64,000 bases of DNA, taken from positions 2,365,935 to 2,429,934 of the forward strand of contig NC_092629.1 in the NCBI RefSeq assembly GCF_039555335.1, read 5' to 3'. Within the stretch, counting starts at the first letter, position 1. Every line of letters begins with the position of its first letter. Below, in pieces: positions 55,301 through 63,172 of the stretch. The position numbers and the translations under genes are program-made. The DNA comes from Amphiura filiformis (lineage: Eukaryota > Echinodermata > Ophiuroidea > Amphilepidida > Amphiuridae). A model generated the notes under the pieces. The model saw nothing but the letters and a program-made list of their open reading frames with translations, made no database searches and was not told the origin of the DNA.

Positions 55301-58300
55301 GTCAGTCCAGACACCACCTAAGTCCAGACAGGTATACTTGTATACAGGAGTGTGATCTATAAGGACAAAGTAGCCTACCAACTGGCCAGTTGACCAGTCC
55401 AACGATTGTGGACCTTTAACATTATGATTCATTTTGTAATATGTTTTAAAAATTTTTTAAATAGTCCTGTTTAGTTTTTGCAATTGGAAGTAGATTACAA
55501 TACAAAGACAATATAATCTGTAGATAAATCCTAATTATTTATATTGTCCATTCAATTGTGTTGTAGGAAGAGAAGTTTGATAATGTATGTAAAGCAATGC
55601 AGAACCCTGACATCAGGTGGAATAGGAGAGGCCCATATAACAAAAGGTACAGTGTATAAATTGCATCTCTAAGATTTTTACCTATAACCATGTTCCTGGA
55701 TCATAACTAGTTGCCTAAACTCAAAGAATCACTATTGACTTTTACAATGGAGCTAGGATCAGGGATGCAAGTTTTTCGGTTCTTCCCGGATTTCCAGTTT
55801 TTTTGCAGATCCGGATTTGGAATCCAGATTTTTGCGGGAAAAAATTAATTTTTTTCTTGGTGTTTTGGGTTTTTTTTTTTTTTTAACATTTCCTGAAGTG
55901 GATGATGATATTTCATCATAAAAAGAGCAAAAACAATTTTTTAGGGGGATGATATCCTCATTGCCTATTCCCCAATTCCTAGCGTTTGCTAAAAAGATAG
56001 TGCTCCGATCAAGCATTCAGCTTGCTTGCTTTGCTCGCACCATTTCAGGGTTTTTTTGTTTTTTTTTCAACTTGCATCCCTGTAGGATTCTTCAATTCCA
56101 ATTTGCTTTCCTCTCTCAATCCTAACCCTATTAAAGAGGGGCATAAAGCTGAGACTAGTCTGAGAAGTCAAGTCAGTCAAGTCACTGTACAAATTCAATG
56201 CGGTCAAGTCAATGATTATCCCTTAAGTCTGTATTACCTCAAGTCACAACCCAATCAAAGCTATAGTTTGATCAGCTAATAACATCATGAATTTATATCA
56301 ATATACAGTATTTTATTTTGAGAATTGCCTTGTGGTAACTCACCAGAAGTATCCCAAATTATTAATTCAAGTCTTATACTTAATTTACTTTATATAGAGC
56401 AGACAGTTTGGTCAGTCAATCTTAACATGGGTCTACTTTTCAGCATAGTGGTAAAAGGCTAGCAATTCCCGCCAATTATGAGCTGATCATACTATAGCAG
56501 GAGATCATTTTTTCTAATACTTAATTGAATTCACAGAGTTACAGAATAAAGCCTAACCTAAAAAAATTAATATCCCCATGATAATGAAAGAATGAGCATA
56601 CTGTGGTTATTGTACAAAAAACAGGGCAGTTACTCATAACTTGTGATGTTGTATTATAAACTTAGGCAATAGAAACAAATTAGTTTGAACTTTCGATTGA
56701 CCATCGATGCTTGGTCGATACTTATTATTTATGAAATCAATTAATTGACTATTGTTAATTGTGATAACATATGAATCTTTGCCTGTACTGATATTTTCCA
56801 ATATACATTTAGCATTAATTCTGATTAATTAGTTGTTAGTTCATTAATAACAAGCATGGAAGCAGCATCGACGGTCGATCCAAACATAGGCGTAGATCCC
56901 GGGGGATGGGGGATTTATCCCCCCCAATATTTTGCCAGGGGGATGGTCCATACAATCATCCCCCCCAATGTTGATGCCTGAATATGGGTTTATGATCAAA
57001 TTAACCTCATATTTGCCCATTTTAGCCCCAAAAATGCAAATTTTCACGCGCTTCGCGCGCATTTATTCCCCTTTGCCACCATATTTACTAAGTTAAGCTT
57101 CAAAATAGCAAAATTTTTCGTGCGCTTCGCTCGCATTTGTACCATACACTTATTTTGTCGCCAAAAGGTGTTGGATTCACTTTTTTTTTAACTCCATCCC
57201 CCCCCAATGTCAAAAAGAAATCTACGCCACTGGATCCAAAGATCAAAAAAATTTGTTTTTGTTGCCGTATAAATCTTAACTTTACCTGTCTTTCAGGAAT
57301 TATGAGCAAGCTGAAGAGTCAAGTCTTCCTGAGGCTGTCAAGGAATGTATTCACCTGATGAGATCAGAACATATGTTCCTATTGTTATCCAACTTCTCTG
57401 GGCTCAAATTACATGAACAAGCACCCTCTGATGGGAGCAGTGATGAAGATGATGACAGTGACAACGAAGAAGAGCAGGAGGAGGAAGAGGAGGAGGAAAG
57501 GGGAGCAGTGGAGAAGGGAAAACAGAAAGAGGCAAACTTGAAAGTGAAAAATTCTGCACAGGGTAATGAAGGTAACTTGGAATTCATATAAGTATGCATT
57601 TAATTTAAAATCTGTTTGGCGACAACTCTCTAGTCCAAAGGTTCTCTAGTCACGATCCGTTCAGTGTATAATGTATTTACTCTATTATGCTTCTCTTCTA
57701 TTAAATGCCCCCATCTTTTTTCATAGAAAAAAATGACCAAATTGCAGAATTTCCATGCCATAGTATGTAAGCATAAGTAAGCTAAAAACTGACACGTGAT
57801 GATCTTGAAATTGCATGGACAAATCCTATTCTATTGTATATTTCCATCCAATTCATCACCACATTATAGTTCATATATTAAACTAAACAAGTCACATTTT
57901 TGCATAAAAATGCACTTACAGATCTAGTTTAACAGTATTTTCCGATAAATATGTGGTCCCTGTAATGCCTGTATGGTTGCTGCCATGTTGAATTCAAACA
58001 AGAAGTCGTATTTCACAAGTTTCAGAAGTCGCATCACTGGTTACTTTATGTCTTGAATTGGAAAAAACAAAAATTCCATGTCTTCCATAGGGGTGTATGG
58101 GTTTCAACTGGAATAACACATTTTTAAGGAAATCCAGTGCACATCCATTTTTTCACATCCATTTTTATTTTCCTTTTCTTCACTGCTACCCCTTTCTTCT
58201 CCTCCCTTTTATTATTTGGTTTACTTGTTGTCCAGGTCTTGTACAAATGTCTCAACTTGGTTGGCCAGTTGGGAGTCGATATGCGACTCATTCCCTTGAT

Positions 58301-60363
58301 CATGTTACATATATGGCCTTTTAGAGGGACACTGATTAGAAATTTATTGGAATATTTTTATGCTGAAAGTGAAAGCCAGTTTTGAACAAATCCAGTTACA
58401 TACATGGTCTTATTGTTATACAGGCAAACCAAGGAAGCCAGTGAATCCTCGTTGCCGGGTAGAAGTCCGCCGTTGGAGTCCGGGTTGCTATACACTATGT
58501 CACGACACAGATATGGAGGGATCAGAGTTTGCTCTAGATGCTGTTATTTATTTCAAATGTGCAAGTAAGTAGGTGAACTATATGAAATGGCAAAACAAGT
58601 CCTTGTCGTCTCTCCCTTTCTGCTTGGAAAAGGGATTCGGAGCTCTGATATTGTGATATAGAGGGGATTAACACAAGAGGTCCTATCTGCAATAGCTGCC
58701 CTATAGATATTTGACAATATCTGCATTCTATATTGTACATTTCTTAAAGTATGACACCTGGCAGCTATTGCTGTGGTGGTCTCCTTGCACTAAACCTTTG
58801 ATATAGCTGCATGCCAGAAGGTCTATATGTTATTTCTCAAATTTAATATGATTCCTAGTCATATCAGTGGCATAGCCAAGGATGGCACCCCCCCCCCCCG
58901 TTAGAAGTCTTGTACCTTCACCCCCCCCCCCCCACCCCATATACTCATACTCTTATATATAACATGAGGTGATGTTTCCTTCTATTTTTATTGTATTGCA
59001 GCATGGGATGTTTCCTACATGGGTTTTACATCATACATAGCAAAAGGAGAAGATGAAGTGGTGAGTACTGGGATATTCTATTTGAAATGCACACTCCCTG
59101 TGGAACATATAGATAAAGTCTTCCACAGAGGGAGTATGATTTTGAAATAGAAAAGACAATTGGGTAACTTGCAATTAAAGATGTAGTTTGCAAAATATTC
59201 AGCCATAAGCTGCACAATTGGAGAGAAAAAAGGACACTAAAGTTTTTCAACAATTTTCAGCAAAGCCTTATGTAAAATGTGTAAGTCTATCTCTGAGTAA
59301 GATCATTTTTACCAAATTGGAGCCACTCTGTAGCAGATTTTCTAAATTTTAACTGGAATTTATTTAGCAAGTACTCTCTTTTACTTAACTCCACTATTTT
59401 GTTATACAAATCCAAAGATTTTACTCACTTTTCAGACATTTCTTCCTCAGAGTGGAAGACTGTCAGTTATATACTGATATCACCTCGCTTCCTCTACATG
59501 CTTGCCATCATGAGATTGGCTGTGATACACAACATGTATTAGTTTGTGTAGCCTTGAAACACATGCGCCGTTCTCCTAATCACAGTGTAATATGTGACGT
59601 GTCATGTCAAAAGGAGACACTTTTGGGCAAGATCGTAAATGGAGAAATAGCCAAAAATCTGCCGGGGTGATTTTTCACAATTTTGGGTTTGTTCTTGAAT
59701 TTGTGATGTTATTAATGTTTAAAATATTGTCTGATAGTTTCAGACTGGAATGTAACTGTCACCTTGTATTTTTTGAGATATTTTTCAAGGTAATTCCTAC
59801 TCTCAACATTGTCAATAATGTTTTTAAAGGCCGATATCTCAATTTCTAATTATAATACCATAACTTACGAACTCAATATCTTCGCTTAGGAATGTCCGAT
59901 TTTCATTGGGGAAAACGGTATTGTGGAGCAAAATATCTTTATATTTAAGATATGTAAAAACCGTAAAATTGATAACCTGCCCAAAAGTGTCTCCTTTTGA
60001 CATGACACGTCACATATGCTTGTGTGTGAATCAGAATGCTCTCTTATACAGAGATGCAGCCAGGAGGTCTCAATGCTACCATAAATTGATTGGTTGAATA
60101 TGTTTTGATGGACACACTTAATCATTATTTTCGTGCAAGTCCCCTGAATAGTTATATTAGTCCCCTTACCTCACATAATCATCTTGATATTTTATTTTCA
60201 GCTTCTGTGTGTCTACCCAGATGACAACTCACTAGGCCTGGTGTACAGGGACAAAGAAACCATGGGATTTGTCAAGTATATCAACAATCGCTCAAAGAGG
60301 GAGGCCCAGATAAAATCGGAACCAGTTTATTTTTACGACATTAAAGCTGTATATTACGAATAG
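37153..60363 (+). CDS. OGFOD1: OGFOD1, uS12 prolyl 3-hydroxylase, complete
   Basis: Thirteen exons: 37153-37330, 43966-44117, 45384-45430, 45977-46077, 47236-47352, 47952-48043, 49918-50046, 54465-54578, 55567-55646, 57297-57562, 58424-58564, 59002-59060, 60202-60363. All are in phase and give 545 residues (human protein 542). The enzyme is an Fe(II)/2-oxoglutarate dioxygenase that hydroxylates a proline in the decoding-centre loop of ribosomal protein uS12 (RPS23). Iron ligands H165, D167 and H228 and the 2-oxoglutarate arginine R240 are present, each offset by ten from the human positions. Two double-stranded beta-helix domains are covered, with an acidic loop (382-404) between them. Basic RKKRSK (18-23) may act as a nuclear signal. 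The ending VYYE matches the family ending IYYE. ATG 37153 fits the protein best; an upstream in-frame ATG (37111) would add 14 residues. Confidence 0.97.
38545..40240. repeat. inverted degenerate 'CTAGTCCGA' repeat block
   Basis: From 38545 to about 38920 the motif CTAGTCCGA with 'aaaa.cactgcg' recurs every 25-35 bp. From about 38925 to 39050 and again 40110-40240 it appears inverted (TCGGACTAGCGCAGTG). The block is thus a large imperfect palindrome, interrupted by the TIR element 39053-40106. OGFOD1 intron 1. Confidence 0.7.
39053..40106 (+). mobile_element. 1.05-kb TIR element, copy 2
   Basis: GGTCATGTGTCATATGGTGG at the left and 'ccaccataagacacatgacc' at the right; AGAT flanks both ends (39049-39052 and 40107-40110). 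Same orientation as copy 1 at 34845-35918. Homology between the loci resumes beyond the element (35985-36100 with about 40550-40690). Confidence 0.8.
40821..42154. mobile_element. 1.3-kb TIR element flanked by TA
   Basis: GGGGAGATTGGGTTAGTTG at the left faces 'caactaaccccaatctcccc' at the right, with TA at 40819-40820 and 42155-42156. GGGGTTAGTTGAAAC-like motifs recur inside in both orientations. TA target use would suit Tc1/mariner-like mobilisation. No transposase frame. Confidence 0.8.
41309..41659. mobile_element. foldback MITE with TTAA TSD, nested
   Basis: GGGGGTACTACACCCCTG and CAGGGGTGTAGTACCCCC are perfect inverted ends, flanked by TTAA (41305-41308 and 41660-41663). It sits inside the TIR element 40821-42154. 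Inner arms include 'gtatattataggggcaagga' and its complement. TTAA use resembles piggyBac-type or Kolobok-type elements. Confidence 0.9.
42378..43815. mobile_element. 1.4-kb element with 9-bp TSD (Mutator-like?)
   Basis: 12-bp inverted ends AGGGGGGTCACA / TGTGACCCCCCT, flanked by ACTACTAAT at 42369-42377 and 43816-43824. A 9-bp duplication points to a Mutator-like element. The interior (frames such as 43141-43485) shows no transposase motif, so it is non-autonomous. Confidence 0.85.
43852..43920 (+). ncRNA. tRNA-like sequence, probably degenerate
   Basis: Box B GGTTCGAATCC (43899-43909) is a perfect match, with a CCGG/CCGG T stem. A box-A-like TAGTGGGCAGA lies at 43856, and the anticodon-loop-like ATACGAA would read ACG. 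Only four acceptor pairs (GCAT/ATGC) form and the anticodon stem has three pairs. It may be a tRNA pseudogene or a SINE head, 45 bp upstream of OGFOD1 exon 2. Confidence 0.4.
43966..44117 (+). CDS. OGFOD1: OGFOD1 exon 2
   Basis: 152 bp, phases 1 to 0 (acceptor cctgcag, donor CAGCAG|gtaagc). Encodes [20 protein letters not shown] and DNDLYTFQQ, matching the family's IPNF...FLEGL..EL and NDLYKFQQ. Confidence 0.97.
44135..44155 (+). pseudogene. short copy of OGFOD1 exon 2 end
   Basis: 'aaaggacaatgacctctat' repeats the exon 2 segment 'aaaggataatgacctctat' 48 bp downstream, with one change. It lies just past the splice donor. Confidence 0.7.
44215..44520. mobile_element. foldback element with GC-rich flank, copy 2
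   Basis: Arms 'agagaataaatgataggatt' and 'aattctatcttttattctca' enclose a palindrome with 'gtcttttgcc' and 'ggcaaaagac' (44215-44352). The right flank to 44520 is CpG-rich (ACGCGAACGC, CGCGCGATC). It is the inverse of 22150-22490. Confidence 0.7.
45070..45313. mobile_element. hAT MITE with 8-bp TSD
   Basis: 17-bp perfect TIRs CAGGCCTTCTCAACTAG / CTAGTTGAGAAGGCCTG bound 244 bp. Flanks CTCTAGGG and TTCTAGGG match at 7 of 8 bases. The end sequence is of the CAGG..TTCTCAA hAT type. It lies 70 bp upstream of OGFOD1 exon 3. Confidence 0.9.
45384..45430 (+). CDS. OGFOD1: OGFOD1 exon 3
   Basis: 47 bp, phases 0 to 2 (acceptor cttccag, donor CTAAG|gtaagt). Encodes [16 protein letters not shown], matching the family's short loop ending in PHI..LR. 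Confidence 0.9.
45448..45640. mobile_element. family-A palindromic MITE
   Basis: 'gggctattccagttgaaatc' faces 'ggatttcaactagaatag'; inner 'aaaacatgacataatcc' faces 'ggattaaggtcctgtc'. Intron 3 of OGFOD1. Confidence 0.75.
45977..46077 (+). CDS. OGFOD1: OGFOD1 exon 4
   Basis: 101 bp, phases 2 to 1 (acceptor ctacag, donor GCTG|gtaaga). Encodes [17 protein letters not shown], then [13 protein letters not shown], matching the family's LFEDFR.WL and IDM..AKYE. Confidence 0.97.
46463..47050. mobile_element. TIR element, about 590 bp
   Basis: Left 'atatgtgacccggcagcaca' with 'gccgtaaattcc' faces right 'ggaatttacggc' and 'gccgtggacggtcacatat'. The ends are imperfect inverted repeats of about 37 bp. 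OGFOD1 intron 4. Confidence 0.6.
47236..47352 (+). CDS. OGFOD1: OGFOD1 exon 5 (iron-binding HxD)
   Basis: 117 bp, phases 1 to 1 (acceptor atttcag, donor GATG|gtgagt). Encodes [20 protein letters not shown] with iron ligands H165 and D167, then GGSLDLF. The donor was duplicated by the hAT insertion that follows. Confidence 0.97.
47361..47594. mobile_element. hAT MITE inserted in a splice donor
   Basis: CAGTGGCGTAGCCA and TGGCTATGTCACTG are the inverted ends of a 234-bp element. The 8-bp TSD GTGAGTAG lies at 47353-47360 and 47595-47602. The first copy is the exon 5 donor itself. A long G run and C run near the ends suggest repeated slippage. Confidence 0.93.
47610..47635 (+). pseudogene. exact 26-bp copy of OGFOD1 exon 5
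   Basis: 'ttgtgtcatgatgatgaatt' followed by 'agaagg' repeats 47244-47269 without a mismatch, copying the LCHDDELEG segment that carries two iron ligands. Subtracting the hAT element and its TSD gives an original spacing of 124 bp. Confidence 0.85.
47952..48043 (+). CDS. OGFOD1: OGFOD1 exon 6 (third iron ligand)
   Basis: 92 bp, phases 1 to 0 (acceptor attgcag, donor CATCAG|gtaggt). Encodes [14 protein letters not shown], then SFHQ with iron ligand H228. Confidence 0.97.
48092..49285. repeat. duplicated segment, first copy split by AT-rich insertion
   Basis: 'cattgtgtgtattgattgac' and 'ccttgcaactc' at 48096-48130 recur at 49216-49255; 'tacaaaaatgcataatttgt' at 49036 recurs at 49261. About 900 bp (48135-49033) was thus inserted in the first copy. 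The insert starts with (ATTC)n, has (AAT)n at 48355-48400 and a purine-rich block (48715-48900), and may be the 3' part of a LINE in minus orientation. Confidence 0.55.
49310..49510. repeat. tandem duplication, about 150 bp apart
   Basis: 'cagaaacttgttgctgccac' then 'gtaggcta' and 'gtaaaatt.agca.attg' at 49310-49375 recurs as 'cagaaacttactgctgccac' at 49473-49525. OGFOD1 intron 6. Confidence 0.6.
49918..50046 (+). CDS. OGFOD1: OGFOD1 exon 7 (2-oxoglutarate site)
   Basis: 43 codons, phase 0 at both ends (acceptor aatgtag, donor ATTGAT|gtaagt). Encodes [20 protein letters not shown] with R240, then PTVERP. GWFHG is a family hallmark. Confidence 0.97.
50088..50153 (+). pseudogene. second copy of OGFOD1 exon 7, 5' part
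   Basis: Encodes [18 protein letters not shown], copying [18 protein letters not shown] 150 bp downstream of the real exon. It breaks off in 'catatata', where the LINE tail begins. The rest of this copy appears beyond the LINE at 54262. Confidence 0.9.
50303..53607 (-). pseudogene. LINE polyprotein (2A-like, endonuclease, reverse transcriptase), frameshifted
   Basis: Read leftward. 53607-53209: 132 codons starting [12 protein letters not shown] (signal-like) with DIQANPGP at residues 65-72. About 53195-51900: endonuclease with [20 protein letters not shown] and SDHF motifs. 51843-50355: reverse transcriptase with [45 protein letters not shown] and NLGVILD. 50548-50303: C-terminal [15 protein letters not shown]. 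The pieces are in different frames, with breaks near 53209, 53030, 52100, 51690, 51560, 51300 and 50450, so this copy is dead. The stop after the 2A segment is itself beside a frame change (an RRGCRAGKH-like reading exists in the next frame). Confidence 0.88.
53392..53415 (-). other. 2A-like ribosome-skipping motif in the LINE ORF
   Basis: [10 protein letters not shown] is encoded here; the core D-I-Q-A-N-P-G-P fits D(V/I)ExNPGP except Q for E. 2A sequences cause the ribosome to skip the Gly-Pro bond. Such motifs near the N-terminus of APE-type LINE ORFs are known from sea urchin and other animals. Confidence 0.7.
54060..54260. mobile_element. 201-bp foldback MITE
   Basis: Arms of about 85-90 bp: AATACGCGG, 'tagggtttttctaccggaag', 'ccgaaattccttcccac' and their inverted partners 'gtgggaaggaatttcgg', 'cttctggtagagaaacccta', CCGCGTATT. 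Only a short loop remains. It lies exactly between the LINE 5' end and the remainder of the exon 7 copy. Confidence 0.9.
54262..54410 (+). pseudogene. OGFOD1 exon 7 copies 2 (3' part) and 3
   Basis: 54262-54285 ('acaccacatgtatctattga') is the 3' end of copy 2. Copy 3 starts near 54375 ('attgtcagtaagtgga') and jumps to 'catgtatctgtcgatgtaag', lacking the middle of the exon. GATT-rich intron DNA between copies has the same order as after the real exon. Confidence 0.85.
54465..54578 (+). CDS. OGFOD1: OGFOD1 exon 8
   Basis: 38 codons, phase 0 (acceptor tttacag, donor CTCATG|gtatgt). Encodes [13 protein letters not shown], then [17 protein letters not shown], matching the linker to the second domain. 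Confidence 0.97.
54720..54960 (+). repeat. diverged 'CAATGACCCC' family repeat
   Basis: Pyrimidine-rich, with 'cctaaagacc' blocks separated by T runs, related to 14240-14745. Confidence 0.45.
55567..55646 (+). CDS. OGFOD1: OGFOD1 exon 9
   Basis: 80 bp, phases 0 to 2 (acceptor ttgtag, donor AAAAG|gtacag). Encodes [13 protein letters not shown], then [10 protein letters not shown], like the family's EW..RGP.NKR. Confidence 0.95.
55760..56082. mobile_element. hAT-like MITE
   Basis: CAGGGATGCAAGTT / AACTTGCATCCCTG are 14-bp perfect inverted ends of a 323-bp element. TAGGAT flanks both ends directly; an 8-bp duplication would need two decayed bases. Confidence 0.8.
56885..57232. mobile_element. 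hAT MITE with 8-bp TSD
   Basis: Ends CATAGGCGTAGAT and ATCTACGCCACTG bound 348 bp with G/C runs and two 'gcgcttcgc' blocks. GATCCAAA flanks both sides (56877-56884 and 57233-57240). It ends 64 bp before OGFOD1 exon 10. Same end type as the element in the exon 5 donor. Confidence 0.9.
57297..57562 (+). CDS. OGFOD1: OGFOD1 exon 10 with acidic loop
   Basis: 266 bp, phases 2 to 1 (acceptor tttcag, donor CACAGG|gtaatg; the next GT at 57573 breaks the phase). Encodes [20 protein letters not shown] and [14 protein letters not shown], then a Glu/Asp run (382-404) and a Lys-rich segment. Human OGFOD1 also has an acidic, disordered insert here. Confidence 0.95.
58076..58120. mobile_element. family-A MITE fragment
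   Basis: 'catgtcttccatagggg' and 'gggtttcaactggaataac' are the right arm only. Confidence 0.6.
58424..58564 (+). CDS. OGFOD1: OGFOD1 exon 11
   Basis: 141 bp, phases 1 to 1 (acceptor atacag, donor GTGCAA|gtaagt). Encodes [16 protein letters not shown], then [10 protein letters not shown], matching the second domain's RHW..G.YTL.HD and EFALD.I.Y. Confidence 0.97.
58668..58793. mobile_element. short MITE, same family as 10885-11012
   Basis: Shares 'tcctatctgcaatagctgcc', 'cattctatattgtacatt' and 'tgacacctggcagctattg' with the copy at 10885, same orientation. Intron 11 of OGFOD1. Confidence 0.75.
59002..59060 (+). CDS. OGFOD1: OGFOD1 exon 12
   Basis: 59 bp, phases 1 to 0 (acceptor attgcag, donor GAAGTG|gtgagt). 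Encodes [19 protein letters not shown], matching [14 protein letters not shown] of the family. Confidence 0.97.
59075..59152. mobile_element. family-B palindromic MITE
   Basis: 'tttgaaatgcacactccctg' faces 'agggagtatgattttgaaat'; inner 'gtggaacat' faces 'tcttccac'. It starts 15 bp after OGFOD1 exon 12. Confidence 0.65.
60202..60363 (+). CDS. OGFOD1: OGFOD1 exon 13 with stop codon
   Basis: 54 codons including TAG 60361-60363 (acceptor attttcag). Encodes [17 protein letters not shown], then [13 protein letters not shown] and the ending [11 protein letters not shown]. No AATAAA is seen within the next 900 bp, so the poly(A) signal is a variant or distant. Confidence 0.97.
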   Translation, partial: LLCVYPDDNSLGLVYRDKETMGFVKYINNRSKREAQIKSEPVYFYDIKAVYYE

Positions 60364-60792
60364 ATTATATCGTTATTATTTTTGCAGAATGTTGAATAAC
60401 ATGTTTAGTATAGAGTGTCCCCACAGCAGTATACTCCCTGTAGCTCTTCAATGATAGGGACAGTCCACAGCAGCTGAAGGAAGTATCCCATCATACATTG
60501 CAGTGTAGCTGTGTGCTCCATAGCAAATGTATACAAAAAAACAGGAAGGGCTGCTTAGATATTGAGAGCTATGGATAGTTTCACAATACTTTAGGGGTCA
60601 TATTTTTTCCAACAAAAGTCATAAGCACCCCTGATTTAAGTGAGTAATTAAAAGTTGAAGTGACGTATTTGTGTACATTTTCTATGGCACGTGCAGTACT
60701 ATTAATATAGTACTTCAAAGCATAATGGGATACTCCCTTCAGCTACCCTGGGTAAAGAAGTTCAAATAACTATCCAACACATTTCACTGTTA

Positions 60793-61269
60793 AGCTGAAT
60801 TTATACTCAATTGCTTTTGCAGAAAAGCAATTCTCACACATGCTCAGTGTTTACTTCCGTTTTTAGAGTGTCAAGCCAATCAATCGATACCAATTGCTGA
60901 GGCAAACACGATGTCGCTTTTGCGAGTTGGAGAAATCTCAACTTTCAAATGATATCGCTTGACATGTGAATGCATCAACCAATCATTTACAACTAACTGG
61001 ATCTATTATTTTCCTAATCAATTTACCTTTCTCAATTATTAACTTTCGGTGATGAATTAATTCAAAGCAATAATTATTGACAGTAATGGATGTTCTAAAA
61101 ATGTATTTCGTGGCATTAAGAATATATTAATTGTCATCTGCAATCGCTATCGCCATGATAAGTACAAATGCAAAAGCGACGAGTGATGCATCGCATAATT
61201 CGGCGATTGCACATCGCTTTCCAAAAGCGGTGCATCACAATCGCTCGGCGAACAAGTATAAATTCAGCT
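60793..61269 (-). mobile_element. Harbinger-like MITE, copy 2 (inverted)
   Basis: 'agctgaatttatactcaatt' at the left and 'aagtataaattcagct' at the right, TTA on both flanks (60790-60792 and 61270-61272). 477 bp, reverse-complement match to 15362-15817. Confidence 0.85.
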
Positions 61270-61755
61270 TTAGAAATAGAATGTCAACCTCTTTTGACAT
61301 GATAAATAAATGCAGATAGTTTACATTTGGATTCTATTTGGCCATATGTTATAATCACAACAGTAGTATGAATAGATGTTACAAGACCAGTTATTTCAAG
61401 ATTAAAGCTGGGATATTCTTCAAATATGCCATTACAGATGGAAGTCCAAGGAAAATACTTTTTCAATAATAATATGGCAAAAATTATTTGTTTTTTATTG
61501 CGCATTGTCAATAAAATCCCTACTAACACCTGGGGTAATTCACATTGCCAGTTACGTAACTTACGTATCACGCAAAAGCTGCCCCAAAGACATCAAATGC
61601 CTGCAAATTATTTGACAATTTCTGCATTCTATATTAATCACCTATTCAGGTAACTTAGTTTGAAATTTCTTGCCATCGATGACACACAGTGACATTAATC
61701 TTAGTTCAAGACTAAGTAGTAGGTGACAATGCATATTGTGGAAAAATTGTACACA

Positions 61756-62510
61756 AAACCAAGTATAATGTTATAGTTGAGGAAAACCAAGTATAATGTT
61801 ATAGTTGAGGAAAACCAAGTATAATGTTATAGTTGAGGAAAACCAAGTATAATGTTATAGTTGAGGAAAACCAAGTATAATGTTATAGTTGAGGAAAACC
61901 AAGTATAATGTTATAGTTGAGGAAAACCAAGTATAATGTTATAGTTGAGGAAAACCAAGTATAATGTTATAGTTGAGGAAAACCAAGTATAATGTTATAG
62001 TTGAGGAAAACCAAGTATAATGTTATAGTTGAGGAAAACCAAGTGCAATGTTATAGTTGAGGAAAACCAAGTATAATGTTATAGTTGAGGAAAACCAAGT
62101 ATAATGTTATAGTTGAGGAAAACCAAGTATAATGTTATAGTTGAGGAAAACCAAGTATATTGTTATAGTTGAGGAAAACCAAGTATAATGTTATAGTTGA
62201 GGAAAACCAAGTATAATGTTATAGTTGAGGAAAACCAAGTATAATGTTATAGTTGAGGAAAACCAAGTGCAATGTTATAGTTGAGGAAAACCAAGTATAA
62301 TGTTATAGTTGAGGAAAACCAAGTATAATGTTATAGTTGAGGAAAACCAAGTATAATGTTATAGTTGAGGAAAACCAAGTATAATGTTATAGTTGAGGAA
62401 AACCAAGTATAATGTTATAGTTGAGGAAAACCAAGTATAATGTTATAGTTGAGGAAAACCAAGTATAATGTTATAGTTGAGGAAAACCAAGTGTAATGTT
62501 ATGGTTGAGG
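61756..62510. repeat. 28-bp satellite array, about 27 copies
   Basis: Unit reads 'aaccaagtataatgttatag' then 'ttgaggaa'; period exactly 28 bp. Nearly all copies are identical. Variants: AAGTGCAATG at 62041 and 62265 (224 bp, eight units apart) and GTATATTG near 62155. There are no unique spacers. Confidence 0.97.
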
Positions 62511-62819
62511 CATGTATGTGAATTATGCTTTACATTTTGGACAGATATAACTTTAAAAACAAAGGGTAATGCAGTTTCCTTTACACTCAGATGTTGTGTC
62601 TGAGGCAATAAAGTTGTAAATAATGGGTGGACAACAGAACCAATTATTTAATTTTTTTCACTACAGTGACATTTGGGTGTAAAGGATTAAACAACACACT
62701 TTATTTCTATTCTATTACCATACTAAAGTGCAATTAAAAAAATATATACAAGTTTTTGGCTAAATATTTTATGTTGTTTACTTTAAGGTGGTGAGCTTAG
62801 GCGTATCCACAGCGTCAGT

Positions 62820-62890
62820 GACAACACATATTGCGTAAAAATTGTATATGTAACCAAGTGTAATGTTATGGTTGAGGAATGTACATTATG
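62820..62890. repeat. solitary diverged 28-bp unit with matching flank
   Basis: 'aaccaagtgtaatgttatgg' plus 'ttgagga' at 62852-62878 is one unit; the preceding 'gtgacaacacatattg' resembles 'gtgacaatgcatattg' before the array. This looks like an unexpanded duplicate of the array's origin. Confidence 0.75.
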
Positions 62891-62984
62891 CTTCAATGTA
62901 TTTTGAACACAATCATCAGGCACATTATTTAGACAATAATAACTGTGGGCTATCTGTTTTAAGGTCTTTGGGGGTTTGTCTTGG

Positions 62985-63172
62985 GCCAAGGTAATTTTCC
63001 GAGTGAGTGCGAGCTCCCAAGGAAAAATACAGAGGCCTAACACAAACCACTTCAATTTCACACAATGACCGTAAAACAGATGGTGCAATGTTATTATTGT
63101 CATTCATTACGCCATTTCACAAGTTCGTTTCATGAAAATAACACAATTTTTTGCTTAAGACTAATGAAAACG
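62985..63172. repeat. interspersed repeat shared with 20938-21130
   Basis: Shares 'tgcaatgttattattgtcat' and 'acaagttcgtttcatgaaaa' type sequence with intron 6 of the MCCC2-like gene. It leads directly into the 49-bp array. Confidence 0.6.

Noticed and set aside
57351-57599. Serine-rich minus-strand frame
   Set aside because: Antisense of the Glu/Asp-coding run of OGFOD1 exon 10.
58865-58960. Another hAT MITE starting CAGTGGCATAGCCAAGG
   Set aside because: Only the left end and C runs are visible; no inverted partner or TSD found before exon 12.
61756-62510. Regular 28-bp repeats resembling a CRISPR array
   Set aside because: Units abut with no unique spacers, and the genome is clearly eukaryotic; it is a satellite.
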